From contig NC_045151.1 of the NCBI RefSeq assembly GCF_008831285.2, positions 10,902,571-10,966,570 of the forward strand: 64,000 bases of DNA, read 5' to 3'. The DNA comes from Nymphaea colorata (taxonomy: Eukaryota; Streptophyta; Magnoliopsida; Nymphaeales; Nymphaeaceae). Of this stretch, positions 24,460 through 53,959 are shown one piece after another (the first letter of the stretch is position 1; each line of letters starts with the position of its first letter). The translations under genes and the position numbers were made by a program. The notes beneath the pieces were generated by a model. That model was not told where the DNA came from and did not search any database. It saw only the letters and a list, made by a program, of their open reading frames with translations.

Positions 24460-25480
24460 AGCGTCGCATGCGTACGCACAAACCTTTCCTTTTGTTTTAT
24501 GTCTCATCCTCACACCAAAATTATGTTTTCGAGCTTAAACCACTCATTAGAACGTGTCGGCGATCAATTGAACTCAATCCAGATTTAAAACGAGCTAGGA
24601 GCCACTCAAAACGGAGTCGACCCCCCATTTGTAACAAAATGCATTTTTATACACACTCAAAAAATTGGTTTTATGCATTCTTATTAAAACATCCTTGTCT
24701 ATTATTTATTTTATTTAAAAAATAAAAAAATCGATCGTGCATGCAATGGTGCCACCTCGTGCAATGCACTACCTGCACTCACGCGCAATGGAGAGCACTC
24801 GCGTGTGCTCGTGCGTGCGCGTCACAATGCAATGGCAACTCATGCAATATTTATGACAATCTTATAAACAAAAATGAGAAACTTAAATGTAATGGTATGA
24901 ATGCTTTTAGATGAATGTTGTGGTAGGAATGAATGATTTCCTTCTAATCATGTTGGATCAATGCATTCATACATTCACATTCACTTGACATCACTTATGA
25001 TCACAAGTACCTCTCTAAAAGAACTTAAGCAAGATGAGATAGAACTCTAACTAGGTATTAACTGAATTAGAGCAAAACTTCAAACCTATTTAAAGTCTTA
25101 AGAGAACACTAAAGTGATTTTCAAATGTAATTTTCAAATGTTTCCAAATGATATTTATAAAGATTTCTCAATCCAAAATTTCTCAAATCAAATTGTTTTA
25201 CACTCTCAAATGATTCTTCAAAACTTTTTCAAAAACTTGAAACATCAAATGTTCAACATTTTTCTCAAACACTACATCGCAATTAGAATGAAAATGATGT
25301 TTGAGCCAAAATAAAATGCATCAACAATAAACATAGCCCTTGGATTGATTACTTCTGGTAAAGACGTCGAGAACGGTCGAACTTCATACTGACAAGCGAG
25401 TTCTTTTTTCTCTCATTTAAAATAAAACCTTATTTTTTTGGAGCACTCCAAAAACCAAAATATTTTTGGAGATGCGAACA
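24460..25480. repeat. Left arm of a large imperfect inverted repeat
   Basis: Reverse-complement matches to 25669-28140 include, from outside in: TTTGTTTTATGT, AGAACGTGT, CAATTGAACTCAATCCAG, ACGGAGTCG, CATTTGTAAC, then CTTAAGCAAGATGAGAT, AAGAACTT, GAAACATCAAAT, CTTGGATTGATTAC, AACGGTCGA and GATGCGAACA. A CG-rich segment at 24735-24850 has no counterpart. The outer edge is fuzzy. The sequence style (GGAGCCACTC, ACGGAGTCGACCC) resembles plant gypsy LTR DNA, but this is an impression only. Confidence 0.75.
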
Positions 25481-25668
25481 CACTTGCTTACTCGGTGGTA
25501 CAATTGTTTTCTAAAGTAAATTGACTTACTGATAGTAAATTTGTTGTAATATGAGATGCATGAAGAACTCAATTAAGTTTAAGATCAACCATTAAATTGA
25601 AAAAACATATTTCCAAAGTAAGAAACTGGAATAGAGGAACCATTGCTTATGATTATATATTTGCCTCT

Positions 25669-28140
25669 TGTTCGCATCCCAAAAAAAATTTAGCTTTTAG
25701 AGTACTCCAGAATAATGAGATTTTATTTTGAAAATGAGAGAGAAAGGGACTCCCCTGTCAGTACGAGGATCGACCGTTCCTGATGCCTTTACCGGGGGTA
25801 ATCAATCCAAGAAATATGCTTATCCTTGATGCATTTCGTTAAGACTTAAACGTCTTTTTTATTTTAAATGTGGTGTTGTGTTTGAGAAAATGTTGAAGAT
25901 TTGATGTTTCAAACTTTTGAAAAAGTTCTTGAAGAATCACTTGAGAATGTAAAATATTTTGATTTGAGAAAAACTTGAATTGAGAAATCTTTACAAATAT
26001 TATTTGGAAACATTTCAAGATAATCTTTCAAAAATCACTTTGATGTTCTCTTAAGACTTTAAGTAGGTTTGAGGGTTTGCTCTAATTTGGTTACTATCTA
26101 GTTAGAGTTTCATCTCATCTTGCTTAAGTTCTTTTAGAGATATACTTGTGATCATTTGTGATGTTAAGTAAATGTAAATATATGAATGCGTTGATCCTAC
26201 ATGATTAAAATGAAATTGTTCATTCATACCATGAAATTCATCAAAAAGCATTTCTATCACCACATGCATCTAAGATTTTTGTTTTTATAATTGTCATAAA
26301 TATTTTTATGAAAAAAGAAAAGTTTTTGAAAATAGAATGGGGTTGTAGACCATCAAACATGAATCTAATATTGAGTCATTACTTAAGTTTTGGTGTTGGT
26401 AAAGTCGGTAAATAAAAAGATCTTAAAAGAAAAATATCCAAGAAAATGAAAAAGATGAAAGACTTGAATGTAAGAGGAATGTAGAGAAAAAGAAAAAAAA
26501 TGAGATTTTGAAAACCACAAAATAAAGGATTTAAAAGAGAGAAAGATATGTATACATAAACATACTTATATATACATATATATGTATATATATATACATA
26601 TGTATACATATACAAAAAGCTTGTGAAAAAGAAGTTTAAATTGAATAGAGAAAGAGAATGAGATTTTAGAAAGAGAGAGAGGGAGAGAAGTTTTAAAGAA
26701 AAAGAGAAAAAGAAAAAATGGAACACGCATACATGTATTCATTTATATATGTATGTGCATAAGAGTTTGGAAAAACATGTTAAATCAAGAGAGAAAAACA
26801 AAGAAAGTTACTCATGTACACGTACGTATATGTCTTTATGAAAATGAAATCAAGAGATGATTTAATAATATCTGACTTCGGCTTTTGTGTAGGTCGGAGA
26901 GGAACTTAGACTCATGCAAGAATCTAAGCTAAGTCTCTAAAGCCGCATTAAAGAGGGTATTTGCTTTTGAAAATCTTTTGAAAAATATGATTTCAAATAT
27001 TTAATGTGTGAACATAAAAACATGTTTATGACAAGAAAATTTAGTTATCTCATCATTGGGTATGAAAGAAAATCAAACATTCATGAAATGAAAAGCAACG
27101 TAAGAAAACACTCATTGGGGTCCCTAATCGGTGATTAAGAAATAAATTAAACATGAGAATGACATGAAAATGCATATTAACATGTACAAATTCGTGATGG
27201 GCTTTCTCGGGTTGGGCAAGTGCCAAACTCAAAAATCAACATAAAAACGAGGAAATCCCAAACCAATACTCATTTTCACCATGCATTTGCTCATTAATTA
27301 AAGAAAAAATAATCCATTATACATGGACATCATCTCATGCATAAACAATAAATAAGGCATCATGGCAAGCATATTTTTGAGGAATAAATGAAAAAATGGC
27401 ATTTGTTTCACCTTGCTCATGCTTCCAGTGCACTCAAGACATAGCTCTCGATTCTGGATAGGAAATCATTTGAGCGTTCTTGCACGGCCATGAGGAGGTG
27501 GCAAGAGGAAATGAAAATAAAAATGAAAGATTACATATCTTGAATATAGGTGAGTTTCCTCCTTTGAATGATCTTAGGATCACCTTAGATGAAGCTTCAA
27601 GATGATGAAAATGTCCCTCCAAGAGATCTCATTGTGCTCTCTCGAAGAGTTTAGGCTTGGTGAAGATTGCTCCTAAGGTTGGAGAAGAAGAAAAAAATGG
27701 AAAGAGATAGCTAACGAAAAATCAAAATTTCACGTGAAGAAGTATGAGACGTTCCTTCACAGTTGGCTCATGCCCAAGAGAGAAGATTGTGAGAGTATTT
27801 ATAAAGAGTTTTGGAGCCAAAATTCAAAATTGGAATTCAAGAGGGAAGATTGTGGGGGTATTTATAGCAAGTTTTGGAGCCAAAATTCAAAATTTCAAAA
27901 TAGAAGCATTGTTTAGTATAAAACTATTTTTTTATTTAAAATGTGTATAAAAATGTTTGTGGTTACAAATGGGTGGGCCGACTCCGTTTTAAGTGACTCT
28001 AGGTTTGTTTTAAATCTGGATTGAGTTCAATTGGTCATCAACACGTTCTAGCAAGCGATTTAGGCTCAAAAATGCATCTTGGCGCAGAGAACAAAACATA
28101 AAACAAAGATGACCTAATTGGTATCTCCGTATGCCAATAT
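25669..28140. repeat. Right arm of the inverted repeat, with about 1.6 kb extra
   Basis: The inner part (25669-26310) pairs with 25480 back to about 24850, and the outer part (about 27930-28140) pairs with 24640 back to 24460. The DNA between them (26310-27930) is absent from the left arm. A spacer of about 190 bp (25481-25668) separates the arms, so the structure could fold as a hairpin. It contains no convincing coding sequence: the minus-strand frame at 26379-26726 is low-complexity Phe/Ser/Leu. Confidence 0.7.
27775..27897 (+). repeat. Tandem duplication, unit about 60 bp
   Basis: AGAGAAGATTGTGAGAGTAT TTATA...TTTTGGAGCCAAAATTCAAA is followed at once by GGGAAGATTGTGGGGGTATT TATAGC...TTTTGGAGCCAAAATTCAAA. 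It lies in the extra part of the right inverted-repeat arm. Confidence 0.8.
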
Positions 28141-28224
28141 AGTACTATTAGCAACATGTTATCTCTAAGGAAGGTTTACACAATAATTAAATCATATGTT
28201 TATTACAATAACTCTCCAAAATGC

Positions 28225-28385
28225 CCTCACAGGCATAGCATAACTGGTTGGTCTGGTGGGCTAGTGGAAGTCTGGTAATCAGTTCAATTTTCATAGGTGC
28301 TATTCTTCTGGAGTGTAAATGGTAGATGTGCAATTCCCGTAGGTGCTACTCTTCTGGAGTGTAAATGGCGGCTTCAGTTTCTTTA
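28225..28385 (+). repeat. SINE-like fragment with internal duplication
   Basis: TAGCATAACTGG at 28236-28247 fits the pol III A box of tRNA-derived SINEs, and AGTTCAATTTT about 45 bases on is a weak B box. The following motif CTTCTGGAGTGTAAATGG occurs twice (near 28306 and 28350). A related motif with a good B box (GGTTTGAATCC) lies at 29226-29236. No poly-A tail or target duplication was found, so the call is weak. Confidence 0.3.
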
Positions 28386-28785
28386 GGTTGCAGTTTGCAG
28401 AGAAGTGCTACTCATTGCTGTAGATATCTCTGACAGTCGCACAAGAAGGCTTGATGGGATCAGGGTTCTTTTGGTCGTTGATGAATTCAAAGAAGAAATG
28501 GGTCTCCAAGGAAGGGAACTCAGTAGTCTCAAAGAAGTAGAGGAGGTAGTGGATCGAAAGAGAGAAGAAAGACCTCACCTGAAAGAAACAGAGAATCAAG
28601 GGGATGAACTGCAGCAGTTGTCATAGTGAGAGAGGCTTTGGAGGGTTATGCAACGTAATAAAAAGGAGAAAATACACTCCGGGCACAACATGGGAAGCAC
28701 TTCACCATTGTAAAGTGCATGCCTCAACTCAAGTGCGCCTCAATGTAATGCCTTTCTTCCTCAGTTCAGAATGAAGACTTCCACT

Positions 28786-28899
28786 GAAATAAAATTTTTA
28801 ACAGCATTCGGACACTATTGTTTAATTATGCTGCTGAAGGGTGAAATAAAATTTTTAACAGCATTCACACTATTGTTTGATTATGCTGCTGAAGGGCCG
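28786..28899 (+). repeat. Tandem duplication, unit about 57 bp
   Basis: TGAAATAAAATTTTTAACAG CATTC...ACTATTGTTTAATTATGCTG CTGAAGGG occurs twice back to back with a three-base difference in length. It is downstream of HEMC and does not overlap any coding frame. Confidence 0.85.
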
Positions 28900-29761
28900 A
28901 CCATTAGGTAGGCAATGTTAATGTATTAGCTTTCCCAAGGTGATGTAAATTGGTGAAGTACAATCCGCTTAGAATTTAAGCCTTCTTTACATCATATTAA
29001 GTTCCTTTCAAGAGAAATTTACTTCTATCATTCGAGCATATTTGATCTTTTTGCAACAATGCAGACCAAATCAACAAGCTCCGTATCATGAGATTCGTGC
29101 ACATCAAGTTTTGATGTGCAGCCAATCATCTTGTTATTTCTGTATAAGCACACACCCTAATCCAGGTTTGTGTTTGTGTCAAATTCATATTGAACAAGGT
29201 AAGGGTGCACACACTCAGGGTCATAGGTTTGAATCCTATGGTCACTATTACACTCCGGTGTGTTACTCCCCTTGGCTGCAAATGGTAAAAAGCGTGACAC
29301 CCCAGTTAGAGGATACATCATAGGTTCATTCAAGTCCCGAACCAAACTAAACCTTCAAGGTATAAGGAGGGTATGCTTTAGGGGTTTTATGCCAAAGGCA
29401 GTTTCACCCAAGTAAACAATAAATTAAAAAAGAAAAGATTAGGGTGCAAATATTCCTCGGCAGTATTTTAGAAAAATGTGTGAACGAAGTGTAAGGCTTC
29501 AACACATGATATTGAATAGTGGATTGATTTCTCAGCTAAAAGCTCAAAAATCGTGATGCCTATTCTCACTTTAACAAAGCAATCTGATTACTAACCACCC
29601 AAACTACAACCACCCCACCCTCTTTGCTAACATGTAGAAGGAGAAAAAAAACCCCTCAAAGATCTTCTAGAAAAACTGAACTACGAAACCATTACAGACA
29701 CTACGTTACAATGCTCTAATGTGGCTCCCGAGGAGTAATAGCCAAACTTCTCTTTGGTGCA

Positions 29762-48186
<18,425 letters not shown>

Positions 48187-48420
48187 GGCAACTCTCCTTA
48201 ATGACTTTGGTGGAGTTTTGAAATTAAATTATTGCTTTTGTCTTTTTCGTATTCCCCCAACGTCTCAGTAGATAGATAACGTCAGGAAGATCCACCAATC
48301 ACACTTGACCAACCCCGAGCGAAACCCACCAACTCTCTCTCTCTCTCCCTCTCTCTCTGTCTGTAGTTTCTGCTGGCTAATGGTCATCTTTTTACGGAAG
48401 ATTCAGTAATATCGCATATG
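48187..48420 (-). promoter_or_regulatory. HEMC 5' flank, presumed promoter and leader
   Basis: Immediately upstream of the HEMC ATG. On the minus strand a GA-rich run (rc of CTCTCTCTCTCTCCCTCTCT at 48331-48357) is typical of plant 5' leaders and TATA-less plastid-gene promoters. No clear TATA box is placed at a suitable distance. The role is inferred only from position. Confidence 0.35.
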
Positions 48421-49029
48421 ACAATGGCGATCATCTACAGATCTGTTCATTTCTAGATTCACGGCAGTGCGTTCGACTTAACGCGTTAGATTTCGTGAAG
48501 TTGCCGCATTGATGGAAGAACGAGTAATGTTGCATATTACAAGATATCACCCATATTTGAACATAAAAACAACATTATGACTATTCTCTTTATCTTTCTA
48601 ATTGTATTACTACTTTTTTGTGTTATCCTGTGGCTGATGCTCTATTTTAACAATGATCTCATTTTGCCCTCTGACAACGTTACGGAGCTGCCTCTTGATG
48701 GCAGTCCTCTGCAGTACTGTCATCCAGACAACTGAAAAGCGACACTGACTGCTAAATGATTCTACACTTCTCTGAACATAGATATGTGTGAAACTAATAC
48801 TATACAGGCCGGGACAATGATAATAGACATGTGATGCTCTTGATTTTCACGGGGTTGGTTTCGTCATGTGCAAAATATAGAGGTCCGACTATCAAATGGT
48901 CTTCTTGTTTTGTCATTGTGGTCTTCAGATGGATTAGGGTTTGTGACCTATGCACAAATTTTCCTTTTAGTTGTGTTGTTATATTTAGATTTAGATTTAG
49001 TGTGGCTAGTTACCAGTTGTATTTTTTTG

Positions 49030-49245
49030 CTGCTCTCTATCTTTCTCTCTTCCCTTAAGGGAGGCAGACCAAAGGGGGCTCCTTAGACACTCTAGCCCCT
49101 CAAAAAAAATTAAAATATAAAAATTTTGAAAAATAATATTTCAGCTTCTGTCAAAATTTAGAAACTTTAAACTTTAATTCAGCCTTGCTTATGAAAAACT
49201 TTTGGTTTTGCCCCTGCCCCTAAGGAACCTAGCACAACTGGTTGA
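49030..49245 (+). mobile_element. hAT-type MITE relative, poorly bounded
   Basis: Shares the AT-rich core (CTCAAAAAAAATTAAAA, TTTTGAAAAAT, TTAGAAACTTTAAACTT) and the terminal GCCCCTGCCCCTA with the better-bounded copies at 51436 and 61670. The left end AAGGGAGGCAGACCAAAGGG could pair with the right end. No target duplication was identified. Confidence 0.45.
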
Positions 49246-49369
49246 ATAGATTTGAATAGATGGGCAAGTAAATGTTTTGCATTTCCTATGGGCATTAAGC
49301 TTCTAAGGAGGAGTTGGCTTTCTTCCCTCCCTCTCTATGACGATCGTTGTTGGCTATTGCCGGCCAATC

Positions 49370-49693
49370 TTTTACGTACGTTAAATACTCTCTCCTTTGC
49401 TTGCTTACCGGTAGGCATAAACAAAGAGTTGAGCAACTTGAGCTCCGCAAGTTCAAATTATTCATTTGGCCTTAATTTATTACACTATAGAGAACGAATA
49501 TCTTTTTCATTTATACAGAGATTACAATTATCCTTAACTACATTAGATAGAACAAAGTTCTTTGAGACCTTCAACCCTATCAATAGCTTGCTTTCCTATC
49601 TTTTTTATTTTCTTGTTGCAGAGAATCTCTCTTTCACTATCTTCAGCTTGCACGCCATTACAGCCTGTACTCTTTCTATCTTTATCTCTAACA
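49370..49693 (-). repeat. 3' LTR of copia relic F (distal end uncertain)
   Basis: The minus strand begins TGTTAGAGATAAAG just after GATTGAGGTGGC, downstream of an RNase H end (FTKPLG). It contains a TGTATAAATGAAAAAG leader-like motif. The far end is estimated. Confidence 0.5.
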
Positions 49694-50985
49694 GCCACCT
49701 CAATCTAAACTTGGCTTTTTCCAAAGTTGAGCTGAAACAATGAAGCCCCTAGAGGTTTGGTAAATCCATTGGCCAGCTGATCCTTAGCTCAATTTTTTTG
49801 AACTTGAACTAGGTGTTGAGATATTTTATCTCGCAAAAAATGAATGTCGACTTCTATGTGTTTGCTTAGACTGTGAAAAGTAGGATTAGCAGCAAGAAAT
49901 GTGGCATTCACATTGTCACACGAGATTGTAAGGTTGAACTCCCATATCTTTGACAAGACCAATGATATAACATGCCTCAGAGCATTAGCAACAGCCTTGT
50001 ACTCGGCCTCGGTACTAGATTGGGAAACAACAGATTGCTTCTTAAAGCTCCATGATATAAGATTTGGACCAAAGAAAGCAGCATATCCAGATGTGGACCT
50101 ATGATCATTGAGACATCACTATGAATATTAATCTCTTTGCTTTGTGAAGGAGTAAAAACAAAGGCCATAATTTAAAAATCTCAAAATCCTCTTGACAATC
50201 ACCCGTGATTGACAGTAGGATCATGCATGAACTGACAAACACAATTGTAGCTAAAGGCAATATCTGGTGGCATCAGGGTAACATATCATAGGATGCGCCC
50301 TTTGAATCTGTGTAAGAGCTGCCATACAGTGATGTTCATCAGACTCTGTGTCTTGTGTTGAGTACTGATTGAAATATCTTCATTCTCGGACCATTGCTCA
50401 TTTTCTAAGTCACGTTTGGCAACCTCATCCAAACAAGATGAGGTTAACTCCATCATTAGTGCAGGACTGATCATGCAAAGAGGAGGGTCTTTGCAGTTTT
50501 TTTTTTTACTCTATATCTTTCATCATTGGAAATTTTTGTTGGTAAAAAATAACTTCCCTGGAAATCACAATTTTGTGATACTTAGGGTCAAAGCATATGC
50601 ATTCATGATGGTTACTCATGTTGTATCCAAGGAAGAAATGAAGCTGCGAATTGAAATTTAATTTTTTTTTTATATGCTCTCAAGTTTGGGAAACAAGAAC
50701 ATCCAAAAAATTTGAGAAATTTTATAGTATGTCCTCTTTTTGAATAATTTCTCCAATGGGCTTTGATTTGATGTTCTAGAGGGAGCCTATTTATTAAGTC
50801 CACAATAGTCATGAAGGCATAATTCCAAAATCTTTGTGAAATGTGGCTGTAAGCTAAGAGAGTCAAACCGGTGTTGAAGTTCAGTCAAAGGGATAGACTC
50901 AGCTCGAGTAGTTATGGAAGTTCTAAAGGCCTCATATTTTGGTGGCAGACCATGCAACAATATATCTAAATGATGGAAATAGAAA
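49694..50985 (-). mobile_element. Internally deleted copia relic F
   Basis: On the minus strand: a gag core trace at about 50980-50870 (LLHGLPPKYEAF then TTRAESIPLTELQ, the UBN2 gag pattern), an integrase core piece at 50866-50640 (FWNYAFMTIVDLINRLP, FLKFFGCSCFPNLR), a C-terminal RT trace near 50400-50200, and RNase H at 50120-49740 (SWSFKKQSVVSQSSTEAEYKAVA, CDNVNATFLAANPTFHS, KHIEVDIHFL, FTKPL). Protease and most RT are gone, and gag is fused directly to integrase, showing large internal deletions. Confidence 0.8.
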
Positions 50986-51435
50986 AAAAAAATCCAATAT
51001 GAATTATATTGCTTTGTGGCAGCAGCCTGGTGAAGATTCTACTAGATAACTTGTCTTATCTGTGGCAATGAACAACCGGATCTAGGACAAAGCTTCGCAT
51101 GCACAAAGGACTCTATCAGCGGTGCCTCAGCAATGCCCCCAGCCTTTTACAACACAAGTGACATCAAGCTGAAATGGGTCTAGCTCAAGGTTGACACAGA
51201 ATATTGACTTGATCTCGATCTCACCCAATAAAGGTCGACTCAAACTCGAGCCCAGGAAAAATGTGTTGCTCGAGCTCCAGTTAGCCCAATTCGAGCTCGA
51301 CTTGACTTGTGTGCAGCCCTACTCACCAGGTCTATAATGTTGTAGCATCTAGGCCACCTTGTTGTTGCCAAGGTCTCACCCCAAATTTTGGCCTATTGGT
51401 GCATCCTTGATGGAGGACGATCATTCGTTCCAATC

Positions 51436-51608
51436 AGGGGCAGAGCCAAGGTGGGGCCCACATCGGCCCTAGCCCCACCTCAAAAAAAAAAATTAAAAAA
51501 ATTTACATGTAAATTTTAAAAAATTTTACTTGTCCTATATAAAAATTTTGAAAAATGATAGAAACTTCAATTCGGCCCCTCTCATGAAAAATTTCTGGCT
51601 CCGCCTCT
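51436..51608 (+). mobile_element. hAT-type MITE, 173 bp
   Basis: Terminal inverted repeats CAGGGGCAGAGCCAAGG (left) and TTCTGGCTCCGCCTCT (right) enclose an AT-rich centre. It is flanked by GTTCCAAT and ATTCCAAT, an 8-bp target duplication with one mismatch, as expected for hAT superfamily transposition. It encodes nothing and would need a hAT transposase in trans. Confidence 0.75.
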
Positions 51609-52885
51609 ATTCCAATAATCCTCAATGGAGTGATGTTTCCTCTTTGGCAGCCTAACCAGCATATTTATGTGATGCACCCTTGTCGCCTTCCTCTCCAGCC
51701 CATTGCCACCTCTTGCGCTCTACAACATGTCTCCTTCTTATCACTAGCACTCTTTACACACTATGGCCTATAGAAATAGACCTCTCCATTGCCGCCCTTT
51801 AGCCCCTGGTTATCTTTGGCCTGCTACTGTCAGAACCCAAGTTTTCTCCATTTTTTTCAACTCAATAGAAGTTTTAAAAAAAAAAATTGAAACCAAAATA
51901 TAACTTGAGTAACAAAGTTCAAAACAAACCAAAAAAATGTTACAACTCTTATTTAAATAACTATTTCATGGCCCAAACCAACGTACTGTTTTTTGTTTGG
52001 AGCGAGTTGGGGTGATGCCCCTTCCATTTATTAGAAAGAATGAAGGGAATATAATAAATATTGCGAAGGAATGAAATAGAAAAGCAAAGAAAGTACCAAC
52101 ACATATATACAAGTTGGCAGCTAGCAGAGCGATGACATCTCCAGGCGAAATACTAGCAACAACCACCAAGTTCCTCATTCTCATTCTTAGATAGCGAAAC
52201 TTAAAATCATAGCTTGATTGACCTTCGATATAACTATTAATCCAAAGCTTCCACTGAAACCATTTGTTCTAGCAGAAATAATAGTATTAAAAATCTGAAC
52301 TTTCGACAGAGTTTCTTCCGAAAGCCTCACTTCCCCAAACATTGAGTCTTCCTAGATCTTGACGCCCGTACTGAAAATTCCTGTTTCTCTCAGTGTTGGA
52401 GTTGGAAAAATTTCTAGGTAAGAAGCACAGTTACTTTAAATTTTCAAAATGAATGAAGTACCTATGTGTACATAAAGCAAATTTTATGGTAAAATCGTCG
52501 GTGTAAACAATTGTCCACAAATTGGCTCTTGTTTGGATTCTTGATGAAGAAGCTTGCCCAATAGAAAAAGGATTTTGGAGTGCAGTCGAAGCCATTGATC
52601 AGCACGATTTATTTTCAAATAAATAGTCTTGTTTTGGCATATATCTTTAATATAGGGATCACAGTAGTTCTGGTTATAGGTTCTAGTATGAGGTCCAGTA
52701 TTGGATTCAGTTATGAAATTCAAGTCTATATCTATAATCAGATTGGGGGCGGAGACACATGTAGACAAATTGCCCACACATTCCAACGAAATTTCCATTT
52801 CATATTGGTTGATCCCAACATATTTATATATATAATGCTTCTCAAATATTTGGCAAGTGCCCCGCGGCCAAATAAAATCAGGGGT

Positions 52886-53305
52886 AGGGATGTCAACGGA
52901 TCGGATACATCTTTAACCATATCTGTTTTTTCGGATATTCATATATTCGGATTCGAATTCGAATTCGGACAAAGCAAAGTTATATCCAAATCCGAATCCG
53001 AAATCCGATTTTACAATCCGAATCCGATTCGAATCCGATTTTTATATTTATATCCGAATCTGAATCCGAATTTTGAACCGAATTTTACTATTTTTCAAGC
53101 ATTAGATAGAGGATATTTGTCTAAAACTGAATCCGATCCGAATCCGTATCCGAATCCGATCCGATATTCATGTATATCCGAATCCGATCGGATGTCATTT
53201 ATTAAATCCAAATCCGATCCGATTTCTTAATCGGATATTAAATTTTTATCCATATCCGTTTTTTTCGGATCGAATTGGTCAGAAATCGAATATATTGACA
53301 TCCCT
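52886..53305 (+). mobile_element. MITE of GGATTCGGAT-repeat type, 420 bp, probably Mutator-like
   Basis: Perfect 11-bp terminal inverted repeats (AGGGATGTCAA ... TTGACATCCCT) are flanked by a perfect 10-bp direct repeat AATCAGGGGT at 52876-52885 and 53306-53315. The interior is dominated by CCGAATCCGATCCGAA-type hexamer arrays in both orientations. A 9-10 bp duplication points to the Mutator-like superfamily. The open frame running through it is an artefact of the repeat. Confidence 0.85.
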
Positions 53306-53315
53306 AATCAGGGGT

Positions 53316-53950
53316 GAGGACCCCTGAGTCCCTGACCAATTCTGTGGAAATCATAGCCGTGGGCGCTCACCTACAGACTGCCAGGCCACTGCACTAGTAC
53401 TGCAAGCCGGCCGCCGGTGGGCGACGCTGAAGGTCAGCCATCCCTATGCGCCGATGAGTCGTTGAGAAAGACAAGAACCCAAACCAAGGGGCGATTTCCG
53501 CTTGTCTGCACGGGCCACCAACCGCAACCCACTGGAGCAGTACCTTCCCTGTGTGCTAGTGAAAGCAGAGGAGACAGACAGGCCACCATCGTGCACGACC
53601 TGCTCGATGGGTTTGGACCTAGATTCTGGGTCTAGAATCTGGCTTGGGACCCAAGCACCGATTTGGATCCCTGTTTTGGAAAATTCAGATCTAGGTTCGA
53701 GCCCTTAGACTAGAACTGGTTTACCCTCCTCCCTCAAAGTCGAATCATATCATGGACTTGGATCCAAGTCTGATTCAAACGCTTCTTTTATCCAAATGAT
53801 GATCCAAATACCTATTCCATGCCTAACCGGACCCGACGAGCCCTCCACACATAACACATATAGAGACTATTAGTCAGCTACATGGCCGTAGGCACTGCAA
53901 CGGCATGCCCTACGAGACGAACAAGAGGTTACCCTATCAGAGTCGGTTGA
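53316..53950. other. Intergenic, GC-richer, no gene identified
   Basis: Higher GC than its neighbours, with open frames on the + strand of normal composition (53417-53635), but no recognisable domain. It may be the gypsy leader or LTR remnant ahead of the gag at 53988. Confidence 0.35.
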
Positions 53951-53959
53951 TAATGATTT

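Noticed and set aside
24306-24725. 139-codon + strand frame
   Set aside because: Begins in AAATTC-rich repeat DNA and extends into the arm of the inverted repeat; the matching arm does not preserve the frame.
26379-26726. Minus-strand 115-codon frame with hydrophobic segments
   Set aside because: Phe/Ser/Leu/Tyr-only composition from a GA-rich and TA-rich plus strand; low complexity, not a membrane protein.
28405-28626. Acidic 73-codon + strand frame
   Set aside because: Ordinary composition, but no homologue that I recognise, no splice context and no support from neighbouring features.
52580-53230. Long + strand open frame of 216 codons
   Set aside because: It runs through the ATCCGA-type repeat MITE; its Asn/Pro/Ile/Ser periodicity is the translation of a hexamer repeat, not a protein.
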